From: an uncultured delta proteobacterium
GTDB lineage: Bacteria > Myxococcota_A > Polyangia > Polyangiales > Polyangiaceae
Direction of reading: 5' to 3'
Length of the DNA stretch: 64,000 bases
NCBI GenBank assembly: GCA_903906315.1
Contig: CAIVJW010000156.1
Coordinates: 41,161-105,160 of the forward strand
Part shown: piece by piece, positions 7,912-17,388 of the stretch
Layout: each line of letters begins with the position of its first letter
Position numbering within the stretch: position 1 is the stretch's first letter
Notes under the pieces: generated by a model
The model's input: the letters and a program-made list of their open reading frames with translations, nothing else
Databases searched by the model: none
What the model was told of the DNA's origin: nothing
Made by a program: the position numbers and the translations under genes

Positions 7912-10146
7912 ATGATGACGCGAACCTTCTCCCTTTCGGGCGACCTCGGCCGCTCGTACGTCGTCGTCGCCGTGGCGCTCGCGGTGATCAGCGGCGCGCT
8001 GCTGATCGTCGAGATCGCGCGAGGCGGGCGCGATCGCCGCGCGCGCGTCGCGATCGGCGCGAGCGGGGTGCTCGCGGTCGTCGCGCTGCTCGCCGCCGTG
8101 CTGCGGCCGGTCGCCATCCTCTCGCGCGGAACCCTCGTCGGCCCGCGCGTCGTGGTGCTCGTCGACGGATCGCGGTCGATGGACCTGCCCGCGGACTCGG
8201 GCACGCGGCGCGAGGCGGCGGCGCGCGCTGTCGCCGATCTCTCGAGGCGCGCCTCGGACGTGCGACTCTCGGTCCTCCAGTTCGGCGAGGGCGCGCCGAC
8301 GCCGATCGCGCCCGGCGTCGCCAGGCCGCTCGCGCGTTCCGACCTCGCGGCCGCGCTCGAGGCCGTGTCGCGATCGGCCGACGAGCGCCCGGCCGCGATC
8401 GTCGTGGTGTCCGACGGCCGCCTCGACCGCCCCGGCCCGGAGGGGACGGCGGCCGGGGTGCGCGCGGCGCTCGGCACGCTCGCCGTCCCCGTGCACACCG
8501 TGGCGGCGGCGCGGTCGGACCCGGTCGACGCGACCATCCGCGCCGTCCGCGCCGCGGGGGCGGCCGTCGCGCACCAGCCCTTCTCGCTGCGGGTCGAGAT
8601 CGGGTGCTCCGGCGGGCTCTCGTGCGACGAGATCCCCGTGGTGGTCCGTGAGCTGCGCGAGCAGGGCGCGGCGACGCCGCTCGCGGCCGGCACGGCGCAC
8701 GTCCGCGACGGCGTCGGCGCGGTCGAGCTCCCCATCACGATCGAGCGGGCGGGCGCGCGCATCGTCGAGGTCGAGATCAAATCCCCCGCGGGCGACACGA
8801 TCCCCGACGACGACCGCCGCCTCGTCACGCTCGACGTCACGCGCGACCGCGTGCGCGTGCTGCACGTCGCGGGGCGGCCGACCTACGACGTGCGCGCGCT
8901 GCGCATGTGGCTCAAGTCGGACGCGTCGGTCGACGTCGTGGCCTTCTTCATCTTGCGCACCCCGACCGACGACGTCGTCGCCTCGCAGGACGAGCTCGCG
9001 CTCATCCCGTTCCCGGTCGACGAGCTCTTCACCGACCAGCTGCCGACCTTCGACGCCGTCGTCCTGCAGGACTTCAACGCGGAGCCGTACGGCCTGGCCA
9101 AGCACCTGCGGTCGCTCGCGCGCTACGTCGACAAGGGCGGCGGCCTCATCATGGTCGGCGGGCCCGACGCGTTCGTGTCCGGGCACTACGAGGGCTCTCC
9201 GCTCGCCGATGTGCTGCCCGTCGCGCTCCCGCGCGTCGAGCGCGAGAAGGACCGCGAGGCGGTGGGCGTCGACCTCGCGGGCTTCGTGCCGCGCTTCACC
9301 GAGGCCGGGCGCGGCGCGCCGGTGCTCGCGCCGCTCCGCGCCCTGATCGGCGAGGACCTGCCCGAGATGCCGGGCGTCGACCTGGTCGGCGACGCGCGCC
9401 CCGGTGCGACGGTGCTGCTCGCGCACCCGACGCGCACCACGAAGCGCGGAGCGCCGATGCCGGTCCTCGCGCTCGGGGAGCATGGCAGTGGCCGCACGAT
9501 GGCCCTCGGGATCGACGGGACGCACCGCCTCCTGTTTTCGAGCTTCGCCGCGAGCGCGGCGGGACGCGCGCACGGCGCCTTCTGGGACGCGATGCTCGGC
9601 TGGCTCATGCGCGACCCGCGCTTCGAGCCGGCCTCCGTCGACGTGCGCGGCGGGTGCATCGCCGGCGCGGAGACCACGCTCCTCGTGCACCCCTTGCCCG
9701 GCGAAAAGGGCCCGCTGTCGGTGCGCGTGCGGCGCCTCGGCAGCGGCGAGGTCGTGCGCAGCGTAGCCGTGGCCCTCCCGCCGGAGGGCGGGCCCGTTTC
9801 GGTGGGCGTCGGCGTGCTCGAGGCGGGCGGCTACTCCGCCACGGTCGAGATCGGCGCGGGCGAGGCGAAGGGGCCGACGACGCGACGCGACTTCGCCTGC
9901 GAGAAGGGCGGCGACGAGTGGGCCGATCCCCGCCCGGACGGCGACCGCCTGCGGGCCGTGGCCGCGGCGACCGGCGGCGCCGCCGTCGGAGCGGAGGACG
10001 CGGGCTCGCTCCCCTTGCCGGCTGCCACGCAGGTCGCGGCCGAGCGCCACGTGGCGCCGGTGCTGCCTCCTTGGGCCTGGACCCTCGCCGCCGCCGCGCT
10101 CCTCGGCGTTCACTGGATCGCGCGGCGACGCGCGGGCCTCGTGTAG
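7912..10146 (+). CDS. BatA-like membrane protein with VWA and glutamine-amidotransferase-like domains
   Basis: 744 residues. Two N-terminal TM segments (VVAVALAVISGALLIVEIA, VLAVVALLAAVLRPVAIL) precede a von Willebrand A domain whose MIDAS reads DGSRS (about residue 83) with a later VVVSDGRLDRPG. A central amidotransferase-like domain (RVLHVAGRPTYDVRALRMWL to GGGLIMVGGPDAFVSG, about 300-425) and a C-terminal TM (PPWAWTLAAAALLGVHW) complete the protein. Most of the chain should be periplasmic. It belongs with the DUF4159 gene ten bases upstream; such pairs are usually part of MoxR-ATPase chaperone clusters, but no ATPase is in the window. Confidence 0.88.
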   Translation: MMTRTFSLSGDLGRSYVVVAVALAVISGALLIVEIARGGRDRRARVAIGASGVLAVVALLAAVLRPVAILSRGTLVGPRVVVLVDGSRSMDLPADSGTRREAAARAVADLSRRASDVRLSVLQFGEGAPTPIAPGVARPLARSDLAAALEAVSRSADERPAAIVVVSDGRLDRPGPEGTAAGVRAALGTLAVPVHTVAAARSDPVDATIRAVRAAGAAVAHQPFSLRVEIGCSGGLSCDEIPVVVRELREQGAATPLAAGTAHVRDGVGAVELPITIERAGARIVEVEIKSPAGDTIPDDDRRLVTLDVTRDRVRVLHVAGRPTYDVRALRMWLKSDASVDVVAFFILRTPTDDVVASQDELALIPFPVDELFTDQLPTFDAVVLQDFNAEPYGLAKHLRSLARYVDKGGGLIMVGGPDAFVSGHYEGSPLADVLPVALPRVEREKDREAVGVDLAGFVPRFTEAGRGAPVLAPLRALIGEDLPEMPGVDLVGDARPGATVLLAHPTRTTKRGAPMPVLALGEHGSGRTMALGIDGTHRLLFSSFAASAAGRAHGAFWDAMLGWLMRDPRFEPASVDVRGGCIAGAETTLLVHPLPGEKGPLSVRVRRLGSGEVVRSVAVALPPEGGPVSVGVGVLEAGGYSATVEIGAGEAKGPTTRRDFACEKGGDEWADPRPDGDRLRAVAAATGGAAVGAEDAGSLPLPAATQVAAERHVAPVLPPWAWTLAAAALLGVHWIARRRAGLV

Positions 10147-10205
10147 CTTCGTCGGGGCGAGGACTCCGCTTGCAATCGGTCCTCGCGAACCGTAGCGTCG
10201 CAGCC

Positions 10206-10643
10206 GTGAGGGTCCGTCAGGACGGGGCAGGGGCGGCGGTGAGGCTCGGCGGGGCCTCGGGCTCGCGCGCGTTCGTGCTGGCGTTCGTCGTGATCGCGGG
10301 CTGCGGCTCGAGCGGCGACGCGACCTCGGCCACCCCAGGCGATTCGACGACGTCGGTCGTCGGTGGCGGCGGAGGCGGCGAGGGCGGGACCGGCGGCCAA
10401 GGCGGCCAGGCGGGCGTCGGCGGCGCCGGTGGTCGAGCGGGTGGAGGCGGCGCGGGCGTCGGCGGTGCCCCTGCGCACGGTCGCTCTGCCGGCGACCTCG
10501 TGAGCGCGGGCCAGGTGGCCAGGAGCCCCGGCTTCAAGATGGTGTTCACCCTCGGACAGCCGAGCCAGAACCAAGAGAAGATGTCGTCGCCGAAGTACCG
10601 AGTCCAGGGCGGGCTCGTCGGCGCCAGCGGGAGCTTGCCATGA
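10206..10643 (+). CDS. Gly-rich lipoprotein, partner of the collagen-like protein
   Basis: 145 residues from a GTG at 10206. A signal sequence ending VVIAGC gives a lipobox, followed by a ~45-residue Gly-rich linker (VVGGGGGGEGGTGGQGG...) and a compact C-terminal domain: HGRSAGDLVSAGQVARSPGFKM (split here), then VFTLGQPSQNQEKMSSPKYR and LQGG-like RVQGGLVGASG. The TGA overlaps the ATG of the following collagen-like gene as ATGA, so the two are co-translated and probably work together at the cell surface. The C-terminal domain is not one I can name. Confidence 0.75.
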   Translation: MRVRQDGAGAAVRLGGASGSRAFVLAFVVIAGCGSSGDATSATPGDSTTSVVGGGGGGEGGTGGQGGQAGVGGAGGRAGGGGAGVGGAPAHGRSAGDLVSAGQVARSPGFKMVFTLGQPSQNQEKMSSPKYRVQGGLVGASGSLP

Positions 10644-12259
10644 GGAATCGTTCGGTCCGTCGTGGGCTGTTGTCGGCAACTGCGGTGCTCTGCGCGCTGA
10701 CGGCATTCGGTGGCGCAGCGAGCGCGGCCGGCGTGCCGACGACGGTCACGCACCAGGGGCGCCTCTATGACGCGAACAACGAGCCCATCTCGCAGCAGAT
10801 GGACATCAAGTTCGCCATCTACGACACCCCAGGTGCGAAGAACCCGCTATGGACCGAGACGCACGCCGTCTCGTTCGATGACGGGTATTTCTCGGTCGCG
10901 CTGGGATCGGTGGCCCCGTTCGACAAGCTCTTCGACGGCTCGGTCCGGTACCTCGGGATCAGCGTCGGCGCCGATCCGGAGATGACCCCGCGGGCGGAGG
11001 TGGGCAGCGTCCCGTACGCCCTCCTCGCCGGGGACGTGAATGGTGACATCCACCCGTCGTCCGTGACGGTGAATGGCACGCTCGTGATCGATGGCAATGG
11101 CAAATGGGTCGGTCCGGCCGTCGGTCTCCAGGGGCCGCAGGGCCCCGCGGGCGCCGCCGGTCCCGCGGGCGCTGCCGGTCCTGCGGGCGCTGCCGGTCCT
11201 GCGGGCGCGGTTGGTCCTGCCGGGGCCATCGGTCCTCAGGGCCCCGTGGGGCCGCAGGGCCTCGCTGGCAAGGACGGCGCCGCGGGAGCCGTCGGTCCGG
11301 CGGGCGTCGCGGGTGCGCAGGGGCCGGCCGGCAAGGACGGGTCGGCCGACACCGCGTGCCCCGGGCCGCGCATCGGTGGTGCGTGCCTGCTGGGCCACAG
11401 CAACCTGCAGCAGAGCGCGTTCGTCGGCGCCGCGCTGCAGTGCGCGACGCTGGGCGGGGACATCTGCACCGACAGCCAGGCGTGGCCCTTCACCGTCGGC
11501 ATCTGGCAGAACCAGTACCTCGGGACGACGGTCGCCGGGAGCGCGCACTGGACGGCGTCCTTCGGCGACAACGACGCCGGCTACTGGTCGGGCGCCAACG
11601 GTGGCACGGGCGACGATCACAGCAGCAACAGCGCGTACGGCTACGTCTGCTGCGGCGGTTCGACGCCGGTGAACTCGCGCGTGAAGGCGCAGGCGGTTGG
11701 CGGCGTCCAGGTGACGGCGATCCACAACGCCGCGGACACGAACTGGGCCGGTGCGGTGGCCTACTGCGGTGCGCTCAACTCGGATATCTGCAGCGACTCG
11801 CAGACGCTCATCATCCGGAAGGCCGGCTTCCTCACGGTCGCGAACTGGACGAACTCGCACGCGGACAACGACGCGAGCCTCTACAACGCGATCACCGGGC
11901 AGACGAGCGACGACACGCACCCGTCATACACCTACGGATTCGCGTGCTGCGCGTCGAACCTGCCGCTGGACCTGAAGTGCCCGGTCGCGCCGACGTCGGG
12001 CGTCTGCGCCGTCTCCATTCACAACACGGCGGACACGGCCTTCGAGGCCGCGGCGACGGCGTGCGCCAGCCAGGGCGCCGACCTCTGCTCCACGGCCCAG
12101 GCCTCCGTGCTCCGCACCGTGAACCAGCTGACGGTGCCGGTCTGGACGAACTCGCATTCGGACAACGACTCGAGCAACGCCGCGGTCGGCGTGGGTAACG
12201 GCGTGCCCGACAACCCGCTGCTCACCGCGCAGTACGGCTACGCCTGCTGCGTTAAGTAG
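10640..12259 (+). CDS. Secreted collagen-like protein with three C-terminal Cys-containing repeats
   Basis: 539 residues with a classical signal peptide (about 1-30). Residues ~31-150 form a beta-rich domain (VTHQGRLYDANNEPISQQ, DDGYFSVALGS) seen at the base of bacterial collagen-like and fibre proteins. Residues ~162-236 are uninterrupted Gly-X-Y triplets, mostly GPA/GAA/GPQ. The rest consists of three related ~85-residue units, each with a D(I/L)C motif (DICTDSQ, DICSDSQ, DLCSTAQ), a W-T-x-S-x-x-DND motif, and a closing YG(Y/F)xCC. This is the plan of a trimeric fibre with a foot, a stalk and repeated heads that may bind ligand. Coupled to the upstream lipoprotein, which could anchor it. 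Confidence 0.85.
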   Translation: MRNRSVRRGLLSATAVLCALTAFGGAASAAGVPTTVTHQGRLYDANNEPISQQMDIKFAIYDTPGAKNPLWTETHAVSFDDGYFSVALGSVAPFDKLFDGSVRYLGISVGADPEMTPRAEVGSVPYALLAGDVNGDIHPSSVTVNGTLVIDGNGKWVGPAVGLQGPQGPAGAAGPAGAAGPAGAAGPAGAVGPAGAIGPQGPVGPQGLAGKDGAAGAVGPAGVAGAQGPAGKDGSADTACPGPRIGGACLLGHSNLQQSAFVGAALQCATLGGDICTDSQAWPFTVGIWQNQYLGTTVAGSAHWTASFGDNDAGYWSGANGGTGDDHSSNSAYGYVCCGGSTPVNSRVKAQAVGGVQVTAIHNAADTNWAGAVAYCGALNSDICSDSQTLIIRKAGFLTVANWTNSHADNDASLYNAITGQTSDDTHPSYTYGFACCASNLPLDLKCPVAPTSGVCAVSIHNTADTAFEAAATACASQGADLCSTAQASVLRTVNQLTVPVWTNSHSDNDSSNAAVGVGNGVPDNPLLTAQYGYACCVK

Positions 12260-12263
12260 AGAT

Positions 12264-12281
12264 GGGGCCGCGAGCGGCCCC
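12264..12281 (+). terminator. GC-rich hairpin after collagen-like gene
   Basis: GGGGCCG-CGAG-CGGCCCC, a perfect 7-bp stem with a 4-base loop five bases after the stop codon. There is no T tract, so termination would have to be T-independent or Rho-assisted; it also merges into the first tandem repeat unit. Confidence 0.4.
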
Positions 12282-12617
12282 AAACCCCACGGTCCTTCGG
12301 ACCGTTCGCGCGGCGCGGGCCGCGCGTTCGGCTGGGGCGGTGGCGTGGTCGCGGGGGGCGCGAGCGGCCCCAAACCCCACGGTCCTTCGGACCGTTCGCG
12401 CGGCGCGGGCCGCGCGTTCGGCTGGGGCGGTGGCGTGATCGCGGGGGGCGCGAGCGGCCCCAAACCGCACGGTCGTTCGGACCGTTCGCGCGGCGCGGGC
12501 CGCGCGTTCGGCTGGGGCGGTGGCGTGGTCGCGGGGGGCGCGAGCGGCCCCAAACCGCACGGTCGTTCGGACCGTTCGCGCGGCGTGGGCCGCGCGTTCG
12601 GCTGGGGCGGTGGCGTG
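12271..12617. repeat. 90-bp tandem repeat, about 3.9 copies
   Basis: Units begin at 12271, 12361, 12451 and 12541; the last one diverges after about 77 bases. Copies differ at only one to three positions (for example ccccac/ccgcac and gtccttc/gtcgttc). Each unit contains a small dyad CGGTC...GACCG at its start region. Because 90 is a multiple of three and the DNA is GC-rich, several frames on both strands stay open through it; none looks like a genuine protein. It fills the gap between the collagen-like gene and holA. Confidence 0.9.
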
Positions 12618-12718
12618 AGCGATCGTTCGGGCCCGGCGCACGGCGAAGTGCGCGCGGAAGCGAGCTTGCCGGTTGGCTCGTCCTTGACGCGACGCGCGCC
12701 CCGCTCGATGCGTGCGCC

Positions 12719-13774
12719 GTGACGCCCGACCAGGCCCTCGCCACCGCGCGCGCCGGTAAACTGCGCCCTGTCTACCTCGTGCTCGGCGAGGAGCGTTGGC
12801 ACACGCAGCGCGTGGTGTCGGCGCTGCGGGAGGCCACGACCAAGGGGGGCGTGGCGGGGTTCAACGAGGACAAGTTCACCGCCGGCGAAGCGAGCGCGTC
12901 GGCCGTCGTGTCCGCCGCGCGCATGCTCCCGATGATGGCGCCGCGCCGCTTCGTGCTCGTTCGCGGGCTCGAGCGCTGGGAAAAGAAGGCCGCGGACGAC
13001 GAGGACGAAGCCGGCGCGGAAGAGGACTCGGCGAAGGGCTCGCGCGGGGCTGCCCCGCTCGATGAGCTCGCCGAGTACGTGAAGGCGCCCGTCGACTCGA
13101 CGGTGCTCGTGCTGGTCGCGACCAAGCTGAACGCGCAGCGTCGCCTCGTCACGGCCGCCAAGAAGGGCGACTTCGTGGTGGCCTGCGAGGCCGTCTCGCG
13201 CGGCGCGTTGCCTGGGGTCGTCACGGCGATGGCGCGCGAGCGCGGCCACGCGATCGACGCCCGCGTCGCGGATCTCCTCGCGGAGACCGCCGGCCCCGAG
13301 CTGAGCCCCGTCGCCGACGCGGTCGAGCGGCTGTCGCTCTACGTCGGCCCGGGCGCGGCGATTGGCGAGGACGCGGTTGCGGCCGTCGTGACGCGGCTGC
13401 GGCAGAGCACGGTCTGGGAGCTGCTCGACACGATCGCGACGCGCCGGCTGGACCGGGCGCTCGCGGTGCTCGACGACGTCTTCGACGTCCGCGACGGGGG
13501 CCTGCGCCTGCTCGCCACGATTGCGTGGTCGGTCCGTCAGCTCACGAAGTTCGAGTCGGCGCTCGCCGCCGGCGCGAGCGGGCCCGAGGCCGCGCAGCGC
13601 GCTGGCGTGCCCGGCTTCAAGGTCGGCGAGGTCGCGCAGACGGTCCGCCACATGCCGCGCGGCAAGCTCACCACCTGGCTGCGCCTCCTGGCCGAGGCCG
13701 ACCTCGCGCTGAAGAGCTCGAGGCGCCCCGCGCACGCGATCCTGGAGGCGATGATCGTCGACATGTGTCGGTGA
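12719..13774 (+). CDS. holA: DNA polymerase III subunit delta
   Basis: 351 residues, normal length for HolA. The protein opens the sliding clamp as part of the clamp loader. The N terminus LRPVYLVLGEERWHTQRVVSALR is the family hallmark (degenerate P-loop region), and the C-terminal part GLRLLATIAWSVRQLTKFE with ALKSSRRPAHAILEAMIVDM matches the collar domain. An acidic insertion (DDEDEAGAEEDSAKGS, about 95-112) is unusual. GTG start at 12719 places the hallmark at residue 15, as expected. The TGA overlaps the GTG of the next gene (GTGA), coupling it to an unrelated exporter. Confidence 0.9.
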   Translation: MTPDQALATARAGKLRPVYLVLGEERWHTQRVVSALREATTKGGVAGFNEDKFTAGEASASAVVSAARMLPMMAPRRFVLVRGLERWEKKAADDEDEAGAEEDSAKGSRGAAPLDELAEYVKAPVDSTVLVLVATKLNAQRRLVTAAKKGDFVVACEAVSRGALPGVVTAMARERGHAIDARVADLLAETAGPELSPVADAVERLSLYVGPGAAIGEDAVAAVVTRLRQSTVWELLDTIATRRLDRALAVLDDVFDVRDGGLRLLATIAWSVRQLTKFESALAAGASGPEAAQRAGVPGFKVGEVAQTVRHMPRGKLTTWLRLLAEADLALKSSRRPAHAILEAMIVDMCR

Positions 13775-15225
13775 CGCGGCGGACGCACCGCCCCCTCACC
13801 GTCGTCGGCCTCCTGCTCGCCATCGCGATGGCCGCCCTCGAGGCGACCGTCGTCTCGACGGCCATGCCGACCGTCGTCGGGGACCTCGGTGGCATCGAGC
13901 ACTACGCCTGGGTCTTCACCGCGTACCTCGTGATGTCGACCGTGACCGTGCCGATCTACGGCAAGCTCGCGGACCTCCACGGCCGCAAGCCCGTGCTCCT
14001 GTTCGGCATCGCTGCGTTCCTCATCGGATCGGTCGCGTGCGGCTTCGCGACCTCGATGCCCGCGCTCGTCGCGTTCCGCGGCGTGCAGGGTCTCGGTGCC
14101 GGCGGCATCCAGCCGATCACCATGACGCTCGTCGGCGACCTCTTCGCGCTCGAGGAGCGGGCCTTCATGCAGGGCGTGATCGGGTCGGTGTGGGGCGTCT
14201 CCGGGCTCCTCGGCCCGCTGGTCGGCGGGCTCATCGTCCGGGCGTTCTCGTGGCGCTGGGTGTTCCTACTGAACCTGCCGTTCGGCATCGCGGCGGGCGC
14301 CTTGCTGATCGCGTGCCTCCACGAGCGCGCCCCCCGCGCGGCGCATCGCTTCGACGTCCCCGGAGCGATGCTCCTCGGCGGCGGCGTGATCGCGCTGCTG
14401 TTCGGCGTGCGGGGCGGGCCGCAGGCGCTCCCGGTGATGGGCCTCGCGGCGGCGCTGATCGCCGGCTTCGTCTGGGTCGAAAAGCGCGCGCCAGAGCCGC
14501 TTCTCCCGCTCGAGCTCCTGGGCCGGCGCCTCATCGCGGTGTCGAGCGCCACGGGCGCGCTGGTCGGCGGCGCGATGTTCTGCACGCTCACGTTCTTGCC
14601 GCTGTTCGTCCAAGGTGTGCTCGGCGGGTCGCCGACCGAGGCGGGCGCCGCGATCGCTCCGATGGTCGTGGGCTGGCCGCTCGCGAGCACGATCTCCGGC
14701 AAGATCGCGCCGCGCTTCGGCTTTCGCATGCTCGCCCGCGTCGGCCTCGCCGTGACCGCGGCGTCGACGGTCGCCCTGGCGCTCGTCGCGCGTCCGGGGG
14801 TCGGGGCGTGGGGGCCGCGGATCGTCACGGCCTCCTTCGGCGTCGGCATGGGTCTCGCGAACACGGCGCTCATCCTCGCGGTGCAGACGAGCGTCGACTG
14901 GGGCCAGCGCGGCGTCGCGACGGCCAGCACGATGTTCTTCCGCACCATCGGCGGCGCGCTCGGCCTCGGCGCGCTCGGTGCCCTGCTCGCCGCAGCGCTC
15001 GAGGCCGGCGGCGACGTTCCGGTCGGCGCGGCCAGCCGCCTCCTCGGCGGCGAGCGAGGCGTCGCCCTCGACCCCGCGCTCGCCGCACGCGTGTCGGGCG
15101 CCCTCTCGACGGGCCTCCACGCCGTTTTCTGGGCCATCGCAGGCCTCGCGATCGCCGCGTTCCTCGCGAGCCTGCTGCTGCCGCCCGACGCGGCTCCGCG
15201 CGGCGCGGTGCCCGCGGACATCTGA
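13771..15225 (+). CDS. MFS multidrug exporter, DHA2 (14-TM) type
   Basis: 484 residues; the GTG at 13771 overlaps holA's stop. Motif A appears as GKLADLHGRKPV (about 66-77), and RGVQGLGAGGIQP with GPLVGGLIV matches motifs B and C of the EmrB/QacA group. Fourteen hydrophobic segments can be counted from AIAMAALEATVVSTAMPTVV to IAGLAIAAFLASLLL. Predicted proton-driven drug or metabolite exporter in the inner membrane; the substrate cannot be guessed. No regulator gene adjoins it. Confidence 0.92.
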   Translation: MTRRTHRPLTVVGLLLAIAMAALEATVVSTAMPTVVGDLGGIEHYAWVFTAYLVMSTVTVPIYGKLADLHGRKPVLLFGIAAFLIGSVACGFATSMPALVAFRGVQGLGAGGIQPITMTLVGDLFALEERAFMQGVIGSVWGVSGLLGPLVGGLIVRAFSWRWVFLLNLPFGIAAGALLIACLHERAPRAAHRFDVPGAMLLGGGVIALLFGVRGGPQALPVMGLAAALIAGFVWVEKRAPEPLLPLELLGRRLIAVSSATGALVGGAMFCTLTFLPLFVQGVLGGSPTEAGAAIAPMVVGWPLASTISGKIAPRFGFRMLARVGLAVTAASTVALALVARPGVGAWGPRIVTASFGVGMGLANTALILAVQTSVDWGQRGVATASTMFFRTIGGALGLGALGALLAAALEAGGDVPVGAASRLLGGERGVALDPALAARVSGALSTGLHAVFWAIAGLAIAAFLASLLLPPDAAPRGAVPADI

Positions 15226-15290
15226 AGGCGCCGCCGCCTCGAAAAGCGGGGTTCTCGGCCGCCGCGGGCGCCCGTCGCGCGGTGAGCGTG

Positions 15291-15296
15291 TATGAT
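15291..15296 (+). promoter_or_regulatory. -10-like TATGAT, probable leaderless promoter
   Basis: TATGAT, one mismatch from the sigma-70 consensus, lies six bases before the ATG at 15303. The six bases between (CCTCCC) offer no ribosome binding site. Confidence 0.5.
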
Positions 15297-15302
15297 CCTC
15301 CC

Positions 15303-15920
15303 ATGCGATCGAAGCTCGTCGACCCCCCTTCGTACGAGGAGCTCCTCGGCAAGGTGCGCGATCTGCCCGAAGGCCACCGCGCCAGCATTTTCGACGGCGC
15401 GATCTACGTGGTCGAGCCGGCGAACGCGGCGCGCGCGCACACCCTCGGAGAGATCTCGGCGACGCTGTTCGCGGGCTCGCCGCTCGGCGACCCGGTCCCC
15501 GAGGGCTTCACGTTCCTCGACGACGTCGAGGTCGCCTATGGCGACGACGGCCTGCTCGTCACGGACATTGCGGGCTGGCACCTGCCGCACGAGCGCCTCG
15601 CGGCCGCGGCGTCGCCGATGCGGATCGCTCCGGCCTGGGTGTGCGAGGTGCTGGGCGGCTCGTCGCGGGCGTTCTCGCTCACGGCCAAGCGCCGCGCCTA
15701 CGCGCAGCTCGGCGTTCACTCGCTCTGGGTGGCGGACCCCGAGGCTCACGTGCTCGAGGTTTTTCAGAATCAGCGCGGCAAGTGGCTGCTCACCGCGGCG
15801 TACTCCGAGGAATCGAACATCGCGCCCGCGCCGTTCGAGGCCGTGCACTTCGACGCCTCGGACCTGTGGTTGCGGACGGCGACCCGCCCGTCGCGCCCCC
15901 GTGCGCGCACGACGCGCTAG
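15303..15920 (+). CDS. Uma2-family (DUF820) restriction-endonuclease-like protein
   Basis: 205 residues, typical Uma2 length. The family has the PD-(D/E)xK nuclease fold; here the conserved elements are a Tyr-Glu rich N terminus (PSYEELLGKVRDLPEG), the DIAGW strand (about 85-89), VCEVLGGSS (about 114-122) and AKRRAYAQLGVHSLWVADPE (about 127-146), giving D...E-x-L...K. Members are abundant in cyanobacteria and myxobacteria, and their biological function is unproven. No partner gene or toxin-antitoxin arrangement adjoins it. Confidence 0.87.
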   Translation: MRSKLVDPPSYEELLGKVRDLPEGHRASIFDGAIYVVEPANAARAHTLGEISATLFAGSPLGDPVPEGFTFLDDVEVAYGDDGLLVTDIAGWHLPHERLAAAASPMRIAPAWVCEVLGGSSRAFSLTAKRRAYAQLGVHSLWVADPEAHVLEVFQNQRGKWLLTAAYSEESNIAPAPFEAVHFDASDLWLRTATRPSRPRARTTR

Positions 15921-15927
15921 CCGGCGA

Positions 15928-15951
15928 AGGCCCGCCGCTCGCCGCGGGCCT
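15928..15951. terminator. Hairpin between convergent genes
   Basis: AGGCCCGC and GCGGGCCT form a perfect 8-bp stem with an 8-base loop, eight bases after the Uma2 stop and fifteen before the kinase stop. It could stop transcription from both sides. No T tract. Confidence 0.45.
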
Positions 15952-15965
15952 CCGTCGCGCCGAGG

Positions 15966-17348
<1,383 letters not shown>

Positions 17349-17355
17349 GCGGCGC

Positions 17356-17361
17356 AACGTA
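17356..17361 (-). promoter_or_regulatory. -10-like TACGTT upstream of kinase gene
   Basis: On the minus strand TACGTT precedes the GTG at 17348 by seven bases, in the same arrangement as other starts in this window. This is why the GTG was preferred over the upstream TTG. Confidence 0.4.
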
Positions 17362-17388
17362 GCACGGTCGTCCTCCCGTCCAGCTCCT

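Noticed and set aside
12271..12617. CRISPR array
   Set aside because: Units are directly adjacent 90-bp copies with no unique spacers, and no cas genes are present.
12345..12722. 125-codon plus-strand frame through the 90-bp repeats, stop overlapping the holA start
   Set aside because: The repetitive Gly/Arg/Ser translation has no protein character and equally long frames run on the other strand. The overlap with holA is explained by the GTGA sequence itself.
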